Part shown: in pieces, positions 51,984-64,000 of the stretch | Numbering within the stretch: position 1 is the first letter of the stretch | Layout: each line of letters starts with the position of its first letter | Assembly (NCBI GenBank): GCA_949318235.1 | Contig: OX439128.1 | Location: 57,125,009 to 57,189,008, forward strand | DNA: 64,000 nt | Direction of reading: 5' to 3' | DNA from: Ecdyonurus torrentis | Lineage: Eukaryota; Arthropoda; Insecta; Ephemeroptera; Heptageniidae | Position numbers and translations under genes: made by a program | Notes under the pieces: generated by a model | The model's input: only the letters and a program-made list of their open reading frames with translations | Database searches by the model: none | Told to the model about the DNA's origin: nothing

Positions 51984-54900
51984 ATGAAACAAAGTTTCTA
52001 TTTCAAGAACCAAATGTTATTGAATGATAAAAATCATACTTTTTACACGATTAAAACTAGTTTTGATGATTTCTCAAAAACTAAGAATGCTACAGACTTT
52101 AAATTTTATTCAAAACATAGTTTTTTTACTTCTCTACAAAAAAGATGTCTTGAACTTTTTTGCTCCGACGCATACTTTTTGGGTTATTGACATTTTTAGT
52201 TTTCACTCATCATGTAGCCAAACCAAGTCATGAAACAAAGTTTCTATTTGAAGAACCAAATGTTATTGAATGATGAAAATCATACTTTTTACACGATTAA
52301 AACTAGTTTTGATGATTTCTCAGAAACTAAGAATGCTACAGACTAACTATTTAATCAATACATAGCTTTTTCAATTCTCTAAAAAAAGGATGTCTTTAAC
52401 TTTTTTGCTCCGACGCATACTTTTTAAGTAATTGACAATTTTAGTTTTCACTCATCATGTAGCTAAACCAAGTCATGAAACAAAGTTTCTATTTGAAGAA
52501 CCAAATGTTATTGAATGATAAAAATCATACTTTTTACACGATTAAAATTAGTTTTGATGATTTCTCAGAAACTAAGAATGCTACAGACATCAAATTAAAC
52601 TCAAAACATAGCTTTTTCAATTCTTTACAAAAAAGATGTCTTGAACTTTTTTGCTCCGACGCATACTTTTTAAGTAATTGACAATTTTAGTTTTCACTCA
52701 TCATGTAGCTAAACCAAGTCATGAAACAAAGTTTCTATTTGAAGAACCAAATGTTATTGAATGATAAAAATCATACTTTTTACACGATTAAAATTAGTTT
52801 TGATAATTTCTCAGAAACTAAGTATGCTACAGACATCAAATTAAACTCAATACATAGCTTTTTTAATTCTCTACAAAAATTATGTCTTGAACTTTTTTGC
52901 TCCGACTCATACTTTTTGGGTTATTGACAATTTTAGTTTTCACTCATCATGTAGCCAAACCAAGTCATGAAACAAAGTTTCTATTTCAAGAACCAAATGT
53001 TATTGAATGATAAAAATCATACTTTTTACACGATTAAAACTAGTTTTGATGATTTCTCAGAAACTAAGAATGCTACAGACTAACTATTTAACTCAATACA
53101 TAGCTTTTTCAATTCTCTAAAAAAAGGATGTCTTAAACTTTTTTGCTCCGACGCATACTTTTTAAGTAATTGACAATTTTAGTTTTCACTCATCATGTAG
53201 CTAAACCAAGTCATGAAACAAAGTTTCTATTTGAAGAACCAAATGTTATTGAATGATGAAAATCATAATTTTTACACGATTAAAACTAGTTTTGATGATT
53301 TCTTTAAAACTAAGAATGCTGCAGACTTCAAATTCAATTCAAAACATAGTTTTTTTACTTCTCTACAAAAAAGATGTCTTGAACTTTTTTGCTCCGACGC
53401 ATACTTTTTGGGTTATTGACAATTTTAGTTTTCACTCATCATGTAGCCAAACTAAGTCATGAAACAAAGTTTCTATTTGAAGAACCAAATGTTATTGAAT
53501 GATAAAAATCATACTTTTTACACGATTAAAACTAGTTTTGATGATTTCTCAGAAACTAAGAATGCTACAGACTAACTATTTAACTCAATACATAGCTTTT
53601 TCAATTCTCTAAAAAAAGGATGTCTTAAACTTTTTTGCTCCGACGCATACTTTTTAAGTAATTGACAATTTTAGTTTTCACTCATCATGTAGCTAAACCA
53701 AGTCATGAAACAAAGTTTCTATTTGAAGAACCAAATGTTATTGAATGATAAAAATCATACTTTTTACACGATTAAAACTAGTTTTGATGATTTCTCAAAA
53801 ACTAAGAATGCTACAGACATCAAATTAAACTCAAAACATAGCTTTTTCAATTCTCTACAAAAAAGATGTCTTGAACTTTTTTGCTCCGACGCATACTTTT
53901 TAAGTAATTGACAATTTTAGTTTTCACTCATCATGTAGCTAAACCAAGTCATGAAACAAAGTTTCTATTTGAAGAACCAAATGTTATTGAATGATAAAAA
54001 TTATACTTTTTACACGATTAAAATTAGTTTTGATGATTTCTCAGAAACTAAGAATGCTACAGACATCAAATTAAACTCAAAACATAGCTTTTTTATTTCT
54101 CTACAAAAAATATGTCTTGAACTTTTTTTCTCTGACGCATTCTTTTTGGGTTATTGACAATTTTAGTTTTCACTCATCATGTAGCCAAACCAAGTCATGA
54201 AACAAAGTTTCTATTTCAAAAAACAAATGTTATTGAATGATCAAAATCATACTTTTTACACGATTAAAATTAGTTTTGATGGTTTCTCAGAAACTAAGAA
54301 TGCTACAGACATCAAATTAAACTTAAAACATAGCTTTTTCAATTCTCTACAAAAAATATGTCTTGAACTTTTTTGTTTCGACGCATACTTTTTGGGTTAT
54401 TGACAATTTTAGTTTTCACTCATCATGTAGCCAAACCAAGTCATGAAACAAAGTTTCTATTTCAAGAACCAAATGTTATTGAATGATAAAAATCATACTT
54501 TTTACACGATTAAAACTAGTTTTGATGATTTCTCAGAAACTAAGAATGCTACAGACTAACTATTTAATTTAAAACATAGCTTTTTCAATTCTCTACAAAA
54601 GAGATGACAAACTTTTTTGCTCCGACGCATACTTTTTAGGTAATTGACAATTTTAGTTTTCACTCATCATGTAGCCAAACCAAGTCATGAAACAAAGTTT
54701 CTATTTGAAGAACCAAATGTTATTGAATGATAAAAATCATACTTTTTACAAGATTAAAACTAGTTTTGATGATTTCTCAAAAATTAAGAATGCTACAGAC
54801 TTACTATTTAACTTAAAACATAGCTTTTTCAATTCTCTACAAAAAAGATGTCTTGAACTTTTTTGCTCCGACCCATACTTTTTGGGTTATTGACAATTTT

Positions 54901-56162
54901 AGTTTTCACTCATCATGTAGCCAAACCAAGTCATGAAACAAAGTTTCTATTTCAAGAACCAAATGTTATTGAATGATAAAAATCATACTTTTTACACGAT
55001 TAAAACTAGTTTTGATGATTTCTCAAAAACTAAGAATGCTACAGACTTTAAATTTTATTCAAAACATAGTTTTTTTACTTCTCTACAAAAAAGATGTCTT
55101 GAACTTTTTTGCTCCGACGCATACTTTTTAAGTAATTGACAATTTTAGTTTTCACTCATCATGTAGCTAAACCAAGTCATGAAACAAAGTTTCTATTTGA
55201 AGAACCAAATGTTATTGAATGATGAAAATCATAATTTTTACACGATTAAAACTAGTTTTGATAATTTCTTTAAAACTAAGAATGCTGCAGACTTCAAATT
55301 CAATTCAAAACATAGCTTTTTCAATTCTTTACAAAAAAGATGTCTTTAACTTTTTTGCTCCGACGCATACTTTTTGAGTTATTGACAATTTTAGTTTCCA
55401 CTCATCATGTAGCCAAACCGAGTCATGAAACAAAGTTTCTATTTTAAGAACCAAATGTTATTGAATGATAAAAATCATACTTTTTACACGATTAAAACTA
55501 GTTTTGATGATTTCTCAAAAACTAAGAATGCTACTGACTTTAAATTTAACTCAAAACGTAGCTTTTTCAATTCTTTACAAAAAAGATGTCTTGAACGTTT
55601 TTGCTCCGACGCATACTTTTTGGGTTATTGACAATTTTAGTTTTCACTCATCATGTAGCCAAACCAAGTCATGAAACAAAGTTTCTATTTCAAGAACCAA
55701 ATGTTATTGAATGATTAAAATCATACTTTTTACACGATTAAAATTAGTTTTGATGATTTCTAAAAAACTAAGAATGCTACAGACATCAAATTAAACTCAA
55801 AACATAGCTTTTTTATTTCTCTACAAAAAATATGTCTTGAACTTTTTTTCTCTGACGCATTCTTTTTGGGTTATTGACAATTTTAGTTTTCACTCATCAT
55901 GTAGCCAAACCAAGTCATGAAACAAAGTTTCTATTTCAAGAAACAAATGTTATTGAATGATCAAAATCATACTTTTTACACGATTAAAATTAGTTTTGAT
56001 GGTTTCTCAGAAACTAAGAATGCTACAGACATCAAATTAAACTCAAAACATAGCTTTTTCAATTCTCTACAAAAAATATGTCTTGAACTTTTTTGCTCCG
56101 ACGCATACTTTTTAAGTAATTGACAATTTTAGTTTTCACTCATCATGTAGCCAAACCAAGTC
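51984..56162 (+). repeat. 17-monomer form of the last HOR, copy 2 (4179 bp)
   Basis: This is the longest form. It starts with gacatttttag, and contains the S-type with tttaatcaatac (52230), a 244-bp unit (54443), an aaaaattaag unit (54687), E-type (55179), R-type (55425), a gattaaaa-stop unit (55671) and Q-type (55917). The E-type unit at 55179 carries a stop in gatgtctttaac. Confidence 0.9.
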
Positions 56163-59100
56163 ATGAAACAAAGTTTCTATTTCAAGAACCAAATGTTATT
56201 GAATGATAAAAATCATACTTTTTACACGATTAAAACTAGTTTTGATGATTTCTCAAAAACTAAGAATGCTACAGACTTTAAATTTTATTCAAAACATAGT
56301 TTTTTTACTTCTCTACAAAAAAGATGTCTTGAACTTTTTTGCTCCGACGCATACTTTTTGGGTTATTGACATTTTTAGTTTTCACTCATCATGTAGACAA
56401 ACCAAGTCATGAAACAAAGTTTCTATTTGAAGAACCAAATGTTATTGAATGATAAAAATCATACTTTTTACACGATTAAAACTAGTTTTGATGATTTCTC
56501 AGAAACTAAGAATGCTACAGACTAACTATTTAAACAATACATAGCTTTTTCAATTCTCTAAAAAAAGGATGTCTTTAACTTTTTTGCTCCGACGCATACT
56601 TTTTAAGTAATTGACAATTTTAGTTTTCACTTATCATGTAGCTAAACCAAGTCATGAAACAAAGTTTCTATTTGAAGAACCAAATGTTATTGAATGATAA
56701 AAATCATACTTTTTACACGATTAAAATTAGTTTTGATGATTTCTCAGAAACTAAGAATGCTACAGACATCAAATTAAACTCAAAACATAGCTTTTTCAAT
56801 TCTTTACAAAAAAGATGTCTTGAACTTTTTTGCTCCGACGCATACTTTTTAAGTAATTGACAATTTTAGTTTTCACTCATCATGTAGCTAAACCAAGTCA
56901 TGAAACAAAGTTTCTATTTGAAGAACCAAATGTTATTGAATGATAAAAATCATACTTTTTACACGATTAAAATTAGTTTTGATAATTTCTCAGAAACTAA
57001 GTATGCTACAGACATCAAATTAAACTCAATACATAGCTTTTTTAATTCTCTACAAAAATTATGTCTTGAACTTTTTTGCTCCGACTCATACTTTTTGGGT
57101 TATTGACAATTTTAGTTTTCACTCATCATGTAGCCAAACCAAGTCATGAAACAAAGTTTCTATTTCAAGAACCAAATGTTATTGAATGATAAAAATCATA
57201 CTTTTTACACGATTAAAACTAGTTTTGATGATTTCTCAGAAACTAAGAATGCTACAGACTAACTATTTAACTCAATACATAGCTTTTTCAATTCTCTAAA
57301 AAAAGGATGTCTTAAACTTTTTTGCTCCGACGCATACTTTTTAAGTAATTGACAATTTTAGTTTTCACTCATCATGTAGCTAAACCAAGTCATGAAACAA
57401 AGTTTCTATTTGAAGAACCAAATGTTATTGAATGATGAAAATCATAATTTTTACACGATTAAAACTAGTTTTGATGATTTCTTTAAAACTAAGAATGCTG
57501 CAGACTTCAAATTCAATTCAAAACATAGTTTTTTTACTTCTCTACAAAAAAGATGTCTTGAACTTTTTTGCTCCGACGCATACTTTTTGGGTTATTGACA
57601 ATTTTAGTTTTCACTCATCATGTAGCCAAACTAAGTCATGAAACAAAGTTTCTATTTGAAGAACCAAATGTTATTGAATGATAAAAATCATACTTTTTAC
57701 ACGATTAAAACTAGTTTTGATGATTTCTCAGAAACTAAGAATGCTACAGACTAACTATTTAACTCAATACATAGCTTTTTCAATTCTCTAAAAAAAGGAT
57801 GTCTTAAACTTTTTTGCTCCGACGCATACTTTTTAAGTAATTGACAATTTTAGTTTTCACTCATCATGTAGCTAAACCAAGTCATGAAACAAAGTTTCTA
57901 TTTGAAGAACCAAATGTTATTGAATGATAAAAATCATACTTTTTACACGATTAAAACTAGTTTTGATGATTTCTCAAAAACTAAGAATGCTACAGACATC
58001 AAATTAAACTCAAAACATAGCTTTTTCAATTCTCTACAAAAAAGATGTCTTGAACTTTTTTGCTCCGACGCATACTTTTTAAGTAATTGACAATTTTAGT
58101 TTTCACTCATCATGTAGCTAAACCAAGTCATGAAACAAAGTTTCTATTTGAAGAACCAAATGTTATTGAATGATAAAAATTATACTTTTTACACGATTAA
58201 AATTAGTTTTGATGATTTCTCAGAAACTAAGAATGCTACAGACATCAAATTAAACTCAAAACATAGCTTTTTTATTTCTCTACAAAAAATATGTCTTGAA
58301 CTTTTTTTCTCTGACGCATTCTTTTTGGGTTATTGACAATTTTAGTTTTCACTCATCATGTAGCCAAACCAAGTCATGAAACAAAGTTTCTATTTCAAAA
58401 AACAAATGTTATTGAATGATCAAAATCATACTTTTTACACGATTAAAATTAGTTTTGATGGTTTCTCAGAAACTAAGAATGCTACAGACATCAAATTAAA
58501 CTTAAAACATAGCTTTTTCAATTCTCTACAAAAAATATGTCTTGAACTTTTTTGTTTCGACGCATACTTTTTGGGTTATTGACAATTTTAGTTTTCACTC
58601 ATCATGTAGCCAAACCAAGTCATGAAACAAAGTTTCTATTTCAAGAACCAAATGTTATTGAATGATAAAAATCATACTTTTTACACGATTAAAACTAGTT
58701 TTGATGATTTCTCAGAAACTAAGAATGCTACAGACTAACTATTTAATTTAAAACATAGCTTTTTCAATTCTCTACAAAAGAGATGACAAACTTTTTTGCT
58801 CCGACGCATACTTTTTAGGTAATTGACAATTTTAGTTTTCACTCATCATGTAGCCAAACCAAGTCATGAAACAAAGTTTCTATTTGAAGAACCAAATGTT
58901 ATTGAATGATAAAAATCATACTTTTTACAAGATTAAAACTAGTTTTGATGATTTCTCAAAAATTAAGAATGCTACAGACTTACTATTTAACTTAAAACAT
59001 AGCTTTTTCAATTCTCTACAAAAAAGATGTCTTGAACTTTTTTGCTCCGACCCATACTTTTTGGGTTATTGACAATTTTAGTTTTCACTCATCATGTAGC

Positions 59101-60095
59101 CAAACCAAGTCATGAAACAAAGTTTCTATTTCAAGAACCAAATGTTATTGAATGATAAAAATCATACTTTTTACACGATTAAAACTAGTTTTGATGATTT
59201 CTCAAAAACTAAGAATGCTACAGACTTTAAATTTTATTCAAAACATAGTTTTTTTACTTCTCTACAAAAAAGATGTCTTGAACTTTTTTGCTCCGACGCA
59301 TACTTTTTAAGTAATTGACAATTTTAGTTTTCACTCATCATGTAGCTAAACCAAGTCATGAAACAAAGTTTCTATTTGAAGAACCAAATGTTATTGAATG
59401 ATGAAAATCATAATTTTTACACGATTAAAACTAGTTTTGATAATTTCTTTAAAACTAAGAATGCTGCAGACTTCAAATTCAATTCAAAACATAGCTTTTT
59501 TAATTCTTTACAAAAAAGATGTCTTGAACTTTTTTGCTCCGACGCATACTTTTTGAGTTATTGACAATTTTAGTTTCCACTCATCATGTAGCCAAACCGA
59601 GTCATGAAACAAAGTTTCTATTTTAAGAACCAAATGTTATTGAATGATAAAAATCATACTTTTTACACGATTAAAACTAGTTTTGATGATTTCTCAAAAA
59701 CTAAGAATGCTACTGACTTTAAATTTAACTCAAAACGTAGCTTTTTCAATTCTTTACAAAAAAGATGTCTTGAACGTTTTTGCTCCGACGCATACTTTTT
59801 GGGTTATTGACAATTTTAGTTTTCACTCATCATGTAGCCAAACCAAGTCATGAAACAAAGTTTCTATTTCAAGAACCAAATGTTATTGAATGATTAAAAT
59901 CATACTTTTTACACGATTAAAATTAGTTTTGATGATTTCTCAAAAACTAAGAATGCTACAGACTTTAAATTTTATTCAAAACATAGCTTTTTCAATTCTC
60001 TACAAAAAATATGTCTTGAACTTTTTTGCTCCGACGCATACTTTTTAAGTAATTGACAATTTTAGTTTTCACTCATCATGTAGCCAAACCAAGTC
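56163..60095 (+). repeat. 16-monomer form of the last HOR, copy 3 (3933 bp)
   Basis: It matches copy 2 to the R-type unit (59604). The last two units are then fused into one hybrid at 59850, which starts with the gattaaaa stop and ends like the Q-type. Small changes are gtagacaaacc (56395), tttaaacaatac (about 56531) and cacttatcatg. Confidence 0.88.
59850..60095 (+). repeat. mosaic monomer from one-unit deletion
   Basis: It starts as the gattaaaa-stop type. The middle is a patch of the acagactttaaattttattc type, and the end is the Q-type aaaaaatatg with the Ser-Asn ending. Copy 2 has two separate units at this place (55671 and 55917). Three sources in one unit suggest exchange combined with gene conversion. 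Confidence 0.8.
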
Positions 60096-63000
60096 ATGAA
60101 ACAAAGTTTCTATTTCAAGAACCAAATGTTATTGAATGATAAAAATCATACTTTTTACACGATTAAAACTAGTTTTGATGATTTCTCAAAAACTAAGAAT
60201 GCTACAGACTTTAAATTTTATTTAAAACATAGTTTTTTTACTTCTCTACAAAAAAGATGTCTTGAACTTTTTTGCTCCGACGCATACTTTTTGGGTTATT
60301 GACAATTTTAGTTTTCACTCATCATGTAGCCAAACCAAGTCATGAAACAAAGTTTCTATTTGAAGAACCAAATGTTATTGAATGATTAAAATCATACTTT
60401 TTACACGATTAAAACTAGTTTTGATGATTTCTCAGAAACTAAGAATGCTACAGACTAACTATTTAATCAATACATAGCTTTTTCAATTCTCTAAAAAAGG
60501 ATGTCTTAAACTTTTTTGCTCCGACGCATACTTTTTAAGTAATTGACAATTTTAGTTTTCACTCATCATGTAGCTAAACCAAGTCATGAAACAAAGTTTC
60601 TATTTGAAGAACTAAATGTTATTGAATGATAAAAATCATACTTTTTACACGATTAAAATTAGTTTTGATGATTTCTCAGAAACTAAGAATGCTACAAACA
60701 TCAAATTAAACTCAAAACAAAGCTTTTTTAATTCTTTACAAAAAAGATGTCTTGAACTTTTTTGCTCCGACGCATACTTTTTAAGTAATTGACAATTTTA
60801 GTTTTCACTCATCATGTAGCTAAACCAAGTCATGAAACAAAGTTTCTATTTGAAGAACCAAATGTTATTGAATGATAAAAATCATACTTTTTACACGATT
60901 AAAATTAGTTTTGATAATTTCTCAGAAACTAAGTATGCTACAGACATCAAATTAAACTCAATACATAGCTTTTTTAATTCTCTACAAAAAATATGTCTTG
61001 AACTTTTTTGCTCCGACTCATACTTTTTGGGTTATTGACAATTTTAGTTTTCACTCATCATGTAGCCAAACCAAGTCATGAAACAAAGTTTCTATTTCAA
61101 GAACCAAATGTTATTGAATGATAAAAATCATACTTTTTACACGATTAAAACTAGTTTTGATGATTTTTTCAGAAACTAAGAATGCTACAGACTAACTATT
61201 TAACTCAATACATAGCTTTTTCAATTCTCTAAAAAAAGGATGTCTTAAACTTTTTTGCTCCGACGCATACTTTTTAAGTAATTGACAATTTTAGTTTTCA
61301 CTCATCATGTAGCTAAACCAAGTCATGAAACAAAGTTTCTATTTGAAGAACCAAATGTTATTGAATGATGAAAATCATAATTTTTACACGATTAAAACTA
61401 GTTTTGATGATTTCTTTAAAACTAAGAATGCTGCAGACTTCAAATTCAATTCAAAACATAGTTTTTTTACTTCTCTACAAAAAAGATGTCTTGAACTTTT
61501 TTGCTCCGACGCATACTTTTTGGGTTATTGACAATTTTAGTTTTCACTCATCATGTAGCCAAACCAAGTCATGAAACAAAGTTTCTATTTGAAGAACCAA
61601 ATGTTATTGAATGATAAAAATCATACTTTTTACACGATTAAAACTAGTTTTGATGATTTCTCAGAAACTAAGAATGCTACAGACTAACTATTTAACTCAA
61701 TACATAGCTTTTTCAATTCTCTAAAAAAAGGATATCTTAAACTTTTTTGCTCCGACGCATACTTTTTAAGTAATTGACAATTTTAGTTTTCACTCATCAT
61801 GTAGCTAAACCAAGTCATGAAACAAAGTTTCTATTTGAAGAACCAAATGTTATTGAATGATAAAAATCATACTTTTTACACGATTAAAATTAGTTTTGAT
61901 GATTTCTCAGAAACTAAGAATGCTACAGACATCAATTTAAACTCAAAACATAGCTTTTTTACTTCTCTACAAAAAAGATGTCTTGAACTTTTTTGCTCCG
62001 ACGCATACTTTTTGGGTTATTGACAATTGTAGTTTTCACTCATCATGTAGCCAAACCAAGTCATAAAACAAAGTTTCTATTTGAAGAACCAAATGTTATT
62101 GAATGATAAAAATCATACTTTTTACACGATTAAAACTAGTTTTGATGATTTCTCAGAAACTAAGAATGCTACAGACTAACTATTTAACTCAATACATAGC
62201 TTTTTCAATTCTCTAAAAAAAGGATGTCTTAAACTTTTTTGCTCCGACGCATACTTTTTAAGTAATTGACAATTTTAGTTTTCACTCATCATGTAGCTAA
62301 ACCAAGTCATGAAACAAAGTTTCTATTTGAAGAACCAAATGTTATTGAATGATAAAAATCATACTTTTTACACGATTAAAACTAGTTTTGATGATTTCTC
62401 AAAAACTAAGAATGCTACAGACATCAAATTAAACTCAAAACATAGCTTTTTCAATTCTTTACAAAAAAGATGTCTTGAACTTTTTTGCTCCGACGCATAC
62501 TTTTTAAGTAATTGACAATTTTAGTTTTCACTCATCATGTAGCTAAACCAAGTCATGAAACAAAGTTTCTATTTGAAGAACCAAATGTTATTGAATGATA
62601 AAAATCATACTTTTTACACGATTAAAATTAGTTTTGATGATTTCTCAGAAACTAAGAATGCTACAGACATCAAATTAAACTCAAAACATAGCTTTTTTAT
62701 TTCTCTACAAAAAATATGTCTTGAACTTTTTTGCTCCGACTCATACTTTTTGGGTTATTGACAATTTTAGTTTTCACTCATCATGTAGCCAAACCAAGTC
62801 ATGAAACAAAGTTTCTATTTCAAGAACCAAATGTTATTGAATGATAAAAATCATACTTTTTACACGATTAAAACTAGTTTTGATGATTTTTTCAGAAACT
62901 AAGAATGCTACAGACTAACTATTTAACTCAATACATAGCTTTTTCAATTCTCTACAAAAAAGATGTCTTGAACTTTTTTGCTCCGACTCATACTTTTTGG

Positions 63001-64000
63001 GTTATTGACAATTTTAGTTTTCACTCATCATGTAGCCAAACCAAGTCATGAAACAAAGTTTCTATTTCAAGAACCAAATGTTATTGAATGATAAAAATCA
63101 TACTTTTTACACGATTAAAACTAGTTTTGATGATTTCTCAAAAACTAAGAATGCTACAGACTTTAAATTTTATTCAAAACATAGTTTTTTTACTTCTCTA
63201 CAAAAAAGATGTCTTGAACTTTTTTGCTCCGACGCATACTTTTTAAGTAATTGACAATTTTAGTTTTCACTCATCATGTAGCTAAACCAAGTCATGAAAC
63301 AAAGTTTCTATTTGAAGAACCAAATGTTATTGAATGATGAAAATCATAATTTTTACACGATTAAAACTAGTTTTGATAATTTCTTTAAAACTAAGAATGC
63401 TGCAGACTTCAAATTCAATTCAAAACATAGCTTTTTCAATTCTTTACAAAAAAGATGTCTTGAACTTTTTTGCTCCGACGCATACTTTTTGAGTTATTGA
63501 CAATTTTAGTTTCCACTCATCATGTAGCCAAACCGAGTCATGAAACAAAGTTTCTATTTTAAGAACCAAATGTTATTGAATGATAAAAATCATACTTTTT
63601 ACACGATTAAAACTAGTTTTGATGATTTCTCAAAAACTAAGACTGCTACTGACTTTAAATTTAACTCAAAACGTAGCTTTTTCAATTCTTTACAAAAAAG
63701 ATGTCTTGAACGTTTTTGCTCCGACGCATACTTTTTGGGTTATTGACAATTTTAGTTTTCACTCATCATGTAGCCAAACCAAGTCATGAAACAAAGTTTC
63801 TATTTCAAGAACCAAATGTTATTGAATGATTAAAATCATACTTTTTACACGATTAAAATTAGTTTTGATGATTTCTAAAAAACTAAGAATGCTACAGACA
63901 TCAAATTAAACTCAAAACATAGCTTTTTTATTTCTCTACAAAAAATATGTCTTGAACTTTTTTTCTCTGACGCATTCTTTTTGGGTTATTGACAATTTTA
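60096..64000 (+). repeat. last HOR, copy 4, running off the right end
   Basis: This is the most diverged copy. It carries tttatttaaaacatag (about 60220), a 244-bp unit with two separate 1-bp losses (60342), an extra T in gatgattttttcag (units at 61078 and 62801, 247 bp each), ggatatctt (61731), ttgtagttttc (62028), cataaaac in place of catgaaac (62063) and aagactgctac (63641). The final unit starts at 63786 and is cut at 215 bp. Confidence 0.85.

Larger units (their letters stand above)
1..64000 (+). repeat. 246-bp satellite array filling the window
   Basis: A 246-bp unit repeats head to tail across every base. Each unit carries the landmarks catgaaacaaag, aatgttattgaatgat, catacttttt (twice), tgctccgac, gacaattttag and catcatgtagc in the same order and orientation. 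There are 259 complete units from 100 to 63785. About 239 are exactly 246 bp. The exceptions are eleven 244-bp units with a complex 2-bp loss, one further 244-bp unit with two single-base losses, six 245-bp units and two 247-bp units. Units differ mainly by substitutions, concentrated between about 65 and 200 bp into the unit. Nothing interrupts the array and neither edge is in the window. The type of organisation is that of eukaryotic satellite DNA; a centromeric or subtelomeric position is inference. Confidence 0.97.

Noticed and set aside
1..64000. CRISPR array
   Set aside because: The whole 246-bp unit repeats with no unique spacers between short repeats, and no cas genes are present.
1..64000. 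Transposon or retroelement origin, rRNA or tRNA array
   Set aside because: No terminal repeats, target-site duplications, reverse transcriptase or transposase motifs, and no rRNA or tRNA-like sequence are visible in the unit.
1..64000. A continuous repeat protein encoded across units (82-residue repeat)
   Set aside because: Every unit has TGA plus two TAG codons in the MKQS frame within the linker, and at least one TGA in the second frame, so no frame runs through even one junction.
1..64000. Stop-codon reassignment (ciliate-type TAA/TAG as Gln) joining the frames
   Set aside because: The in-frame TGA before the linker would still stop the frame, and interruptions include frameshifts and loss of the ATG, not only TAA and TAG.

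Overview
The whole 64 kb window is one uninterrupted head-to-tail tandem array of a single AT-rich satellite-type repeat. The monomer is 246 bp, about 28% G+C when one unit is counted by hand. Phasing units at the recurrent ATG (first full unit at 100) gives 259 complete units between 100 and 63785, plus a 99-bp partial unit at the left end and a 215-bp partial unit at the right end. All units lie in the same orientation. I see no unique flank, mobile element, RNA gene or recognisable protein gene, and the array runs off both ends. Only about 20 units depart from 246 bp, by 1 or 2 bp; the sum of these departures accounts exactly for the drift of the 246-bp ladder across the window.

This organisation (long monomer, very long array, nested higher-order repeats, in-register hybrid monomers) is typical of eukaryotic centromeric, pericentromeric or subtelomeric satellite DNA. 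The host cannot be named from the sequence. The strong AT bias fits many protists and invertebrates, among others, but is not diagnostic.

Monomer classes used below: Q-type (has gatcaaaat and usually gatggtttctcag), R-type (aaacgtagc and cttgaacg), E-type (gatgaaaatcataat and a PstI site in gctgcagac), S-type (stop in gactaactattt), and the 244-bp 'delta-2' type (aaaagagatgacaaac). Layout: 592-4035, two copies of a 7-monomer higher-order repeat (HOR); 4036-5265, a transition; 5266-11169, two copies of a 12-mer and then a half copy to 12645; 12646-14611, a segment that looks like the founder of a later block; 14612-17561, two copies of a 6-mer; 17562-36004, a nested block of an 18-mer 'A' (4426 bp) and a 7-mer 'B' (1722 bp) in the order A-B-B-A-B-A'; 36005-45100, three copies of a 12- to 13-mer; 44365-46820, a 5-mer duplication overlapping its end; 46821-48294, a transition; 48295-64000, four copies of a 15- to 17-mer.

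Because 246 is 82 codons exactly, reading frame is kept from unit to unit. About 160 of the 259 units carry an open 68-codon (sometimes 63-codon) frame starting MKQSFY. About 40% of units break this frame, most between-unit differences change the amino acid, and I recognise no protein family, so I do not call it as a gene. The main content of interest is evolutionary: a readable record of local amplification, founder segments and unit-exact unequal exchanges.
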